A stretch of DNA of 64,000 bases from Pseudevernia furfuracea (Eukaryota; Ascomycota; Lecanoromycetes; Lecanorales; Parmeliaceae): NCBI GenBank assembly GCA_022315425.1, contig JAIUPT010000031.1, positions 744,001 through 808,000 on the forward strand, in the 5' to 3' direction. This document shows positions 56,208 through 64,000 of this stretch, one piece after another (position 1 is the first letter of the stretch; each line of letters begins with the position of its first letter). The position numbers were made by a program, and so were the translations under genes. The notes beneath the pieces are model-generated. The model did no database searches. It saw only the letters and a program-made list of their open reading frames with translations, and was not told the origin of the DNA.

Positions 56208-57779
56208 TCATGATTCGAGTGGAATCACCTCCGCAGGTGGGAGACCATTACCATTGCGGTTGCGGTAGAAGAGGACGCTTTTGCCGAGTCCCTCAGCCCC
56301 TTCCGAGGGCTCGACCCACTGGCAAGTTCGAGCACTCGTCCAGATAGCCCTAACAAAACCCCAGGGGCCCCCTTCAACATTGGAGCGGTAGTGGCGACCC
56401 AGTACTGGCTTGATGGCTTCGGAAGCCTCATCGGCGTTATAGAAAGGGATGGTGGAGACAAAGTGGTGAAGGACGTGCGTCTCTACAATGCCGTGCATGA
56501 GGGTTCGACCGATGAAGCCAAATTCACGGTCAACGGTTGCAGCAGCACCGCGAGTGAAGTTCCAAGCTGCGTCCTCGTAATGAGGGAGGGAGGGGTCGGT
56601 ATGCTGAAGATAGGTGATTGCAACTGCGGTACTTTTTAGCAGTGTTCAGGTCGAGATGTTGAAGAAGAACTGCCTACCCAGCCAGTGGTTGACCCACAGA
56701 TATGGAAGGAAATACCACACAGCCAAGTTCGCCCAGCCAAAATTCTTCCCAATCAAGATAAGGAGTCCAGCTACAACAGCCAGCCCCAAATCGCTTGCAA
56801 GAATCAACTTGCTGTCCTTGGCCTCATACAACGGGCTTGAAGGATCAAAGTGGTTGACGTTACCACCCCAGCCATTCTTCTTACCCTGACCACGACCTTC
56901 TTTCTGACGAGTATGACTATCATGGCCAGTGATGTTGATTGAGAGGTACAAGATCCATCCTGCGAGTTGTTGACCAATGAGGGAGCCAGCAGTAACGATG
57001 GGAGTCTCCTCGGCAAGCTCGGATAACTCATGAGCAGCCCTTCCAATCTTTGACGCATACTGCTCGCGAGTCTTAGGAACAAAAACCATGTCACGGTCGA
57101 GGTGTCCGGTCGCCTTGTGGTGCTTGCCATGAGAGATCTTCCAAGAAAAGTATGGAACCAGGAGTACCGAGTGACAGATGAAACCGACAGTGTCATTGAG
57201 TGTCTTGGAGGGAGAAAAAGACTGATGGCCACATTCATGGGCCATAACCCACAGACCGGTACCAAAGCATCCCTGGATGAAAGTATAGAGGACCCATCCA
57301 GCTACACGCACGCTGCTCGAAGGAATATTGACCGGAGTCCAGAATGTATGAAAGAGGACAAAGGTGGTAGCGAGGGAGAAAATATCTCTAGCGACGTACA
57401 TCAAGCCTCGGGCCGCCGAGCGCTCGAAGCAATGCTTGGGGATAGCAGCACGAACATCATTGATGGTGAACTCTGGAAGTTGGAATTCATTGCCATAGGT
57501 ATCGAGCAATTTGCCATATTGCGTTTCCGAATTGACCAATTGGCCAGACCTTTTGGTATCGACCAAAGTGCTTGAGCGTTTTTTGTTGACCAAGTTTGCA
57601 GCTGGCTTGTGGGCGTCCAGCTCACTGTCTGAAGCGAGTGAGGATAGGGATGTTGAGGAGTGAGATTGAGAGGGTGTGTCGTCAGGGGTTGCTGAGATGG
57701 AATTTGAGGAGGATGAGGGTAGAGACTCTGGGACAGGAGTGTGAAAGACAGTCTTACGTGAGAAGGCCACGGACGACAT
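56208..57779 (-). CDS. Membrane fatty-acid desaturase, Delta12 (oleate) type
   Basis: The enzyme should introduce the second double bond into oleoyl lipids in the ER, giving linoleate. Exons on the - strand: 57779-56678 and 56623-56208, one 54-bp intron, 505 residues. The three His boxes are intact: HECGH at 181-185, HGKHH at 217-221 and HVLHH at 417-421. Four or more hydrophobic segments surround them, and NHWLVAITYLQHTDPSLPHY is restored across the splice. The N-terminal 85 residues are Ser-rich and probably cytosolic. Fungal Delta12, Delta15 and bifunctional enzymes are very similar, so the exact regioselectivity is not proven. A (GTAGA)-like minisatellite lies about 350-415 bases upstream of the start. 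Confidence 0.92.
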
Positions 57780-58792
57780 GCTGGGGAATCAGGCTAGTTG
57801 AAAGTGTGTGAGAGGTAAAGAATTGAGGTGGTGACGGATTATAATTGAAGAGGCCGTGCGATGTGTGCGGTAGTACCTCCAAGGCTGGGGGGAAAGGATG
57901 ATTGAGAGGTCACCGGTGGAGAGAAAGTGTGTTTGTGTAATGCGGTTGTGGTAAAGATGAAAAGATGACAATTGGTCTTTATAGATGTTGTTGAAAGTGT
58001 TGAGTCAGCTTGAGAAAGATATTGCAGGTCTGATAGCAGAGTCAGAGTAGGTTATGAGTGAAGAGGAAGGCGGGAAGAGGGACGAGGGTGAGAAGGAAGG
58101 GTGAAAGAGATATTTGTTCACAATGCTCTAGGTAGAGTAGAGTAGAGAGTAGAGAGTAGAGAGTAGAGAGTAGAGTAGAGTAGAGTAGAGTACCGATGGG
58201 AAAAAAAAGCCCGCCAACGCTAGCAGCAGCCAGGCCCAGGCACAAAAACGAGCAAAGGAACAAAGCAATTGGCGGTGAAATACTCCGTGTTAATTTCCGT
58301 TTACATTATTACTGACTGCATGTTTCATGGCCACGGCAATATCCTATAAAATAATCAATCGCTCTACTGTATAGATATTTAAATGCTGCAAATAGAGCTT
58401 TTGCGTACAGCGCCACCGATGACTTTTGGACGCCATTCCTCACTCACGAATACTGTAGCACATGCAATTGGATAGATCAAAGGGGCCAATTGGCATACTC
58501 TATACCACAAAATATCCTAACGATCCAACCGAGATTGTACCTGGCCCTGGACACACTCAAGTGATACAAATGTCCACCCATCTTATTACATACTACGGAG
58601 TACGAGGTACATAGGTACACAGTTCATCTTTTCAACTTGCAGATGCCACGCTAATAAAAATGTTGGGAGAAGCTAACATGCAGGGTCCTATGCTAAATAA
58701 TCTGCCACTAACTTTACGCTTAATCGTGGCGTTTCAAATTAACGTATCCGTACTCCACCACTCCGTAATCATCTGCTCTTCGACTCGACAAA
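57780..58792. other. Intergenic: desaturase promoter and TRS130 3' flank
   Basis: Apart from the minisatellite at 58131-58193 no structure or gene is recognised. The frame at 58042-58263 (-) is an artefact of that repeat. Confidence 0.5.
58131..58193 (+). repeat. GTAGA/GAGTA minisatellite
   Basis: About 60 bases of alternating AGTAG and AGAGTAG units, purine-rich on the + strand, lie in the promoter region of the desaturase gene. Confidence 0.88.
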
Positions 58793-61700
58793 TCACGCCC
58801 CACCTACCCTGCTACTAGGATCGATGCTGACCGTAGTGCTATACAGATCAGAGACAACGAGAATCATTTCGGATTGCTGTTGGTAATCCGTCTCACAGGA
58901 AATCGATGACTCTGTCATATCTTCTCGACCGTCGGTCTGATGGAAAATGAGGGGTGAAGGTGAGAGATGTATGTCAATGGAAGGAAACATCAAATGACCT
59001 GTACGTCCTGGTAAGAGGAAAATTGTAAAGCTGAAACTTTCGTCGACCTATCAGGGCTGTGAGCGACCGAGAGGTTATAGATCACCTAGATAGCTCACCT
59101 TGGCGCTAAAGTGACCCTTCTTCTGTCCCCCGATAGTCCAATCATCGGGGAGAGCATGCACTTCATACTCGAAGTCCAGGGGGTTGCCATCATAACTTGA
59201 TCGCGCATCGCCATGCCACCACTTGCGTGTGTGACATATAACAACTTCCAGTGGCAAAGCAGATCCGATGGCGAGAATTTCCTGATGCAAACGTGGCGCT
59301 GCACCGTTCTGCAGGCGATGCATTCGTACTGTATGTAAAATCTGTACGTGAGGTACATCGAATGGAACCGTAAGATGTTGCGTCGGCGACGGTCCATCAA
59401 TCTCCTTGAACGAGATGGTCGGATGTTCCTGAGACAATGTCAGCAACGTTCAAAATGAGCATCTAAGTCACACGGACGTTGTGCCAATTTCTCAACCATC
59501 TAGCCAGCTCCTCGCCAAGATCCGGCGGAAGGCCAGCTAGGATCGAAGAGCTCCAGCCGTAGTCCTCAAAATTGCCAACATCGATCTCATGGAGAAGGCC
59601 AGCCACCTCGAGCTGTTGAGCTGAAAATCTCGAACGGAAAGTCGCAAGCAATAAAGGTACCAATAGGCGCGAAAGCTTTTGCAAAGGCGTAGCCGCGAGG
59701 GCCTTCGAATAGACAATTTCAGCTACCGCGAGGATCTCTTGATCTAGACACCGATACTCGACGTGTAGAAACAATCTTCTCAGTATAGTTTCGTTTGCAT
59801 CCAGATCGCGCTTTCCCCTCAACGTACGATATATTCTTGAGACTAATGAAAGTGGCTGGCGAACAAAAATATCATGCTCGTCGCTGTCTAGGATTTGCGA
59901 AGTTGCACTGAAATCTTCGTTCCCCTCAACGGTGCAGTTCAATATCTTGATAGGTATCGAGTTGGCAGTGCCCACGGTGAACGTGGAGAAAAGAGCACTT
60001 TTCTTGAAAGTATCTCGAACATTAATAGTTATTGGAAGAACAGTAGAGGTTTTCGAACCGCAAGCGTAAACGAATTCACCCCGTTCGGTAGCGTAAGTGA
60101 CCTCAGCACGCACGACAATCTCTTTGAGATCACTCTCAAGGCTGTAGGGGACGTCTATGTAGACAGTGATATTCGAATGAAATTGACCGAACGAGATACT
60201 GCCGGGTTGTGACTTGTCTGTAATAGCGACTTTGCCGTTCCGGATTTCCGCCTGAGCGGTGTGAAGTCGAAGCCCCGCAGAGGCGGCTCGTAGTGATAGC
60301 CTACCTTGAATAATATCATTCCAACCGCTGGAAATTTGCACGACGATTGACTTCGGTCGCTCGAGATGAACGATTTCTGAATGAGACAGGCGAGCTTCAA
60401 GGCTTCTGGGCTGGGGCCAGAGCAGCAAACGTCGTCGATTGGTGAGTTCAGACAGCGCCGAGTATCTGGATCTTGCGAAGGGGGGGCCGTCGGATGGCGG
60501 AGAAAGGCTGTGAACAAAGAAGATGTTTCCGGAAAGAATCGTGACCTGATTCAAGACATACCAGGCCGGAAACATCGTCTATATGCATCGTGAGCTACAG
60601 TAGCATCGGGAGATGACCAAAACAGACTCACATTTGACCTAAGCCATATCCTAGAGGTACCGGGTTCGATATTTTGGCCGTTAGCATAAAGCCAGAGCTC
60701 AGAGCGCTGATCCTCTTCTACGCTGAGAATTTGCACTCGCACTGACTCGGCTAAGAAGCTTTCTGGGAAAAGACTCCTCAATACAAGTGGAAATTGAAAA
60801 CCATCGTCATCAAGCGAATGACGCACATATCTTCCCATGTCAATGCGGTCGAAGTATGTATCCATCGGTAGTGATATTTGTTCTTTCAGTAAGTTTGAGG
60901 TGCTTAAGATACCACTTAGACTGCCCGTTGCACTCTGTGGAGGCTGACGTCTATTTGAAAGCTTCATGGAATGGGTTTGTGAATGCCATCCGATGGTGGC
61001 TTTTCTTCGAATCGTCTTGGCCATCATCTTCAACCCAATGCGGACGTAATCCTCATTTCGCTCCAAATGATGAAGACACTGGGCGTACAAGTCAAGCGTG
61101 AGCATTTCCAAGTCCGACCAGTCATCCTTCGCATAGAACGGGGCCAATTGACGAAAGTAGGATGCCGCAACCTCGTATTCTTCGAGCAGGCTGCTAGCAC
61201 TTAGATGTTTTGCAAAAGGTTTAGACAAGAGACTCTTACAATTGTGTAATTGCGAGGTCCATGGTCATTCCTTCGGCAGCTTTAGTTCTTCCACCGATGA
61301 CATAGTTGGCCAGCATTGATATAGACAATTCCTGGTTGAAGGTACATTAGCGCGCGTTATTTACACCACTTTTGAGCTTGACGTACCTCAAAGGTCTGGT
61401 AGAAGTCATTTTTCGACTGTAAAGCCGAGAACAAAGTTCTGTTGCAAACCCCAGCGGTTGTTGGAGCTCGTGCATTGACTGGTGAGCTTTTAAGCGGCTT
61501 TTCCTTTTGCTCTGCGGTGTCTTCCAGCTTCACTTCTTGCATCTCTTCCTCTTCAGCCCCAGAAAGCAGGCCTACATCAGCCAGACCCCCTTGCCGATTA
61601 ACATGTTGAAGCCCAAGACCACTAAGGGCTCTTCTGGCCAGAGCAAGCAAGTCTCCTCGCTGAGAGGCTAATTCTTGAGCACCAGGATGAGAGGTAGCAG

Positions 61701-63574
61701 GCGGCAGTAGTCTTACGGCATCCAATGAGGTCACTGAGGGAAAGCTCTCCTGAATGGGCGGTTGTGACACCACGGGAGCGCGAGCTTTCAGTGAGCTTGT
61801 TCTGTCAGGAAGATGCTTACGATGGACAGTATTGATGATAGGTCCCACCCCGTTTTCGTTTCCCTCAATGTTCAAATAAATGGAGGACTTCAGCTGACTC
61901 AAAAGAGGATCAAGCTGAGCAGACAGTGAATTTGCCGATGTTGCTTCCAGGATGCATTCGCTTGCAGAGAAAACCCACGATGCTACTAAATTTTCGACAA
62001 TCTCTTCGCACGCAATATGTGAGAAGCCACCATTTCCGTTCTGCCCGTCGTCTGATGGGTGAAGCCCATACCTGATGTCCTTCCGAATAGTTGTAGCGAC
62101 CGAACTGATGAAAGTGGTAGCCCTTTGAGCCACTTCGGCGAGTATAGCAAGGTCTACTCGATCTTCGCCACTGGGCTTCAAGAATCTGGTGCCGACAGCC
62201 GAATGCGCATTGCTGGCACCTTCAAGGATCGCGCCAACCGTCGGTGGGTGACTTTGAACAGGTACGTCTGCTAGACGCAACAAAAGGGACACTTGACGAG
62301 CAAAGACGTAACTTTGAAAGTCAAACGAGGAGATTTTATTCGCAAGGATAAGATCTCGGAAAGGTTTCCTATCTGTATCTAAGATGCAGGCACCTAGATC
62401 AACAACCTGCGGCCTCCCCTGCCACGAAGTTTCGGTGCTTTTGCTGCATCGCTCCGCCTGCTTGAACGCCTCAACCAGATCCTCTGTATAGTCACTGAGA
62501 AGGGCTGCCTGCTGTTCAACAGTGTCCTCTGCACTTTGACCATCCACAATTGCATTCAGGCCAGCAGCAAGCTCATGGTAGCCAATCAGAGCGTCCTCCA
62601 TCAGCCCGACACTTTCAAAGCCCCTAGCCAGGCCTTCCTTCAGAACGAAGAACGTGTTGAAATTCCAGCCTGGAAGGTTCCTTTGTAGTTCCTTCTCCCT
62701 AATATCTTCCTCATATTGGTTTACTCTCAGATCAAAAGACGCTAGTATCAGAGATTTCATTTTTGCGATTAGATATTCCCAGCCATTTTCGTCATCCCGA
62801 GGTCGTAGCTGGGCGCACCCTGAGTCCTCTTCCGGATTTTCTGCCACCTGGACTTGCGCAATACGGTCCACGGCATTCTTAGACGTCCCATTGAAATCCG
62901 CACGTATCTTTTCGATGACGCTAGCGGGACTGCGTGAAGGCCATCTTGAAGAGCTTGACCTTTTTTCTGACTCGGTTCTGGCAACACTGGAGGGTCTGGA
63001 GGCAGCTCCGTCTGCGGGCGCTGGAAGCACGTGAACAATGAGCCATTCGAAAGCATCATGATTCTCTTGTTTATTGAGAGAGGTACTGCTTTGAGATGGT
63101 GGAGTATGATCTTTGACCCAATCTCGCAGCTTCTTCCTTGATGTCGCCCTATATGTATCAACGTCACTGCATTGCAGCAGATAAACTTTCAGATATGGCG
63201 TTTGTCGTAAGCCAGGGATCTGGTGCCTTCTCTCTTTCCGTGGGCTCTCGCCCTTGGGTGCTGGCCCATTGTTGTCGGCATCGAGCAGTTCTTCGTCCGC
63301 AACGAGCGTAACATGGAGAGAGTCGATGGTTCGAACTGGGCGTGATATTGATGTCCAGTGAAGATGACGCAGAGGTAGTCGATGGCGAAGCTCAGGGCTT
63401 AGGGAGAGGTAGATACCAGATGGATCCGCGTATTCCACTTTTGTAACAGAAGTCAGCCTCACAGCTCTATTGTGGGAAGAGCCAATTCTTGGACGCTTGA
63501 ATAGCAAGGTAGGTATGGCAGTGTAGATATAGGTAGGTACCTGTGACATTGCTCGAAGTGGAAGACTGCTCCAT
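58793..63574 (-). CDS. TRS130: TRAPP II complex subunit Trs130 (TRAPPC10 family)
   Basis: Trs130 is a TRAPP II-specific subunit that acts at the trans-Golgi in Rab (Ypt31/32) activation and vesicle tethering. Exons on the - strand: 63574-63541, 63437-61387, 61331-61240, 61190-60632, 60578-59472, 59428-59099, 59047-58793; 1,475 residues. The tiny first exon gives MEQSSTSSNVT and splices into VEYADPSGIYLSLSPE and LRHRLPLRHLHW, the conserved N-terminus. Later landmarks are FEWLIVHVLPA, NTFFVLKEGLARGFESVGLMEDALIGYHEL, AASYFRQLAPFYAKDDW, and MFPAWYVLNQVTILSGNIFFVH. The C-terminal end GHFSAK joins VDESFSFTIFLLPGRTGHL. The 43-bp intron (59429-59471) is short. The acceptor at 61191 has two in-frame alternatives 3 and 9 bases upstream. 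Confidence 0.9.
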
Positions 63575-63908
63575 AATCACGCTGGTAATACTCGAAACCT
63601 ACATGCGCCATATTCAGCATTACCGATCCCTTGTTAGCAAAAAGACACCCATAAACGATATATGGAGAGTGTGAAGCTTTGGTGTTCTGGTCCTGTCAAT
63701 TATCCAATGGCTCTTTACAGCCCTAGCGCTTGACCTGATTCAGTCCCGCATCTCACGGAAAGGGAACAGAAAAGAGGTCCCATTTATTCGAAATTCTACT
63801 CCGCAATGTTCTGTCTGAAGCGATTCTACTGACAAAGTGACAGGAATGTCCCATCGACATTGAAGAAAACCGCTTAATGATTACACTCCTCTTGTTCGCT
63901 ATAGCAAC
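63575..63908. promoter_or_regulatory. Divergent promoter of TRS130 and the gamma-glutamylcyclotransferase-like gene
   Basis: The 334-bp space lies between two starts pointing away from each other and probably holds both promoters. No specific operator was identified. Confidence 0.5.
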
Positions 63909-64000
63909 ATGAGCGCTCTTCAACCACAAGCTCAGCAAAGACTGTACTTCGGGTATGGAAGCAACTTGTGGAAAGAGCAGATGATGCTTAGATGTCCAAA
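63909..64000 (+). CDS. Gamma-glutamylcyclotransferase-like protein, 5' end only
   Basis: An ATG at 63909 opens a frame that runs off the window after 30 codons: MSALQPQAQQRLYFGYGSNL, then WKEQMMLRCP. The YFGYGSNL....M..R.P pattern is the N-terminal substrate loop of the gamma-glutamylcyclotransferase/AIG2-like fold, which releases 5-oxoproline from gamma-glutamyl peptides. Only the first strand and loop are visible, so the subfamily and integrity are unknown. Confidence 0.75.
   Translation, partial: MSALQPQAQQRLYFGYGSNLWKEQMMLRCP

Noticed and set aside
63438..63549. Trs130 start at the ATG at 63549 (reading MSQVPTY)
   Set aside because: That reading runs through an intron. The ATG at 63574 with a 103-bp intron gives the family N-terminus MEQSS...VTVEYADPSG.
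22725..64000. Secondary-metabolite gene cluster
   Set aside because: VeA and a carboxypeptidase are present, but there is no polyketide or peptide synthetase, terpene cyclase or tailoring set; the genes are mostly housekeeping and point in mixed directions.

Overview
The window is a piece of a filamentous ascomycete (Pezizomycotina) genome. The reasons are short GT-AG introns (about 43-180 bp) with CTRAC-like branch sites, a VeA velvet regulator, an Mga2/Spt23-type membrane-tethered factor, a membrane fatty-acid desaturase and a TRAPP II subunit, next to copia and chromodomain gypsy retroelements riddled with C-to-T/G-to-A changes of the kind left by repeat-induced point mutation (RIP). I cannot place it below that level from sequence alone. 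Exon models were built by hand from splice signals, reading phase and family similarity; all of them close in frame.

Bases 1-21,331 are a dead retrotransposon nest. A fragment of copia reverse transcriptase (about 131-1235, + strand) abuts the 3' part of another copia copy in reverse (about 1340-1872). Next comes a copia element on the + strand (LTRs 1873-1994 and 15368-15489), split by a 7.2-kb gypsy chromovirus (4159-11334, 206-bp LTRs, 5-bp target duplication TCAAG). A second copia copy lies tail-to-tail on the - strand (15490-21331). All coding regions carry many stops. Bases 21,332-22,708 are AT-rich and hold a dispersed repeat that recurs inverted near 50 kb, and a GC-rich stub with an (AATC)n tail.

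From 22.7 kb on the DNA is ordinary and gene-bearing: an Nha1-type Na+/H+ antiporter (-), RNase H1 with two hybrid-binding domains (-), 6-phosphofructo-2-kinase/fructose-2,6-bisphosphatase (-), a doubtful small membrane protein (-), a cytochrome b5-FMN hydroxy-acid dehydrogenase (+), the tRNA adenosine deaminase subunit Tad3 (-), a secreted S10 serine carboxypeptidase (+), an Mga2/Spt23-like IPT-ankyrin membrane-anchored factor (+), VeA (+), a Delta12-type fatty-acid desaturase (-), TRAPP II subunit Trs130 (-), and the first 30 codons of a gamma-glutamylcyclotransferase-like protein running off the right edge (+).

The genes are mostly housekeeping and regulatory and do not form a biosynthetic cluster. 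The closest functional pairing is the Mga2/Spt23 homologue (which in yeast controls desaturase expression) about 8 kb from a desaturase gene. No clear novel system was found. The most unusual signals are the CpC-biased, CpG-sparing mutation pattern in the transposon block, the overlapping palindromic copia arrangement, the inverted dispersed repeat, and several stop-free introns whose length is a multiple of three.
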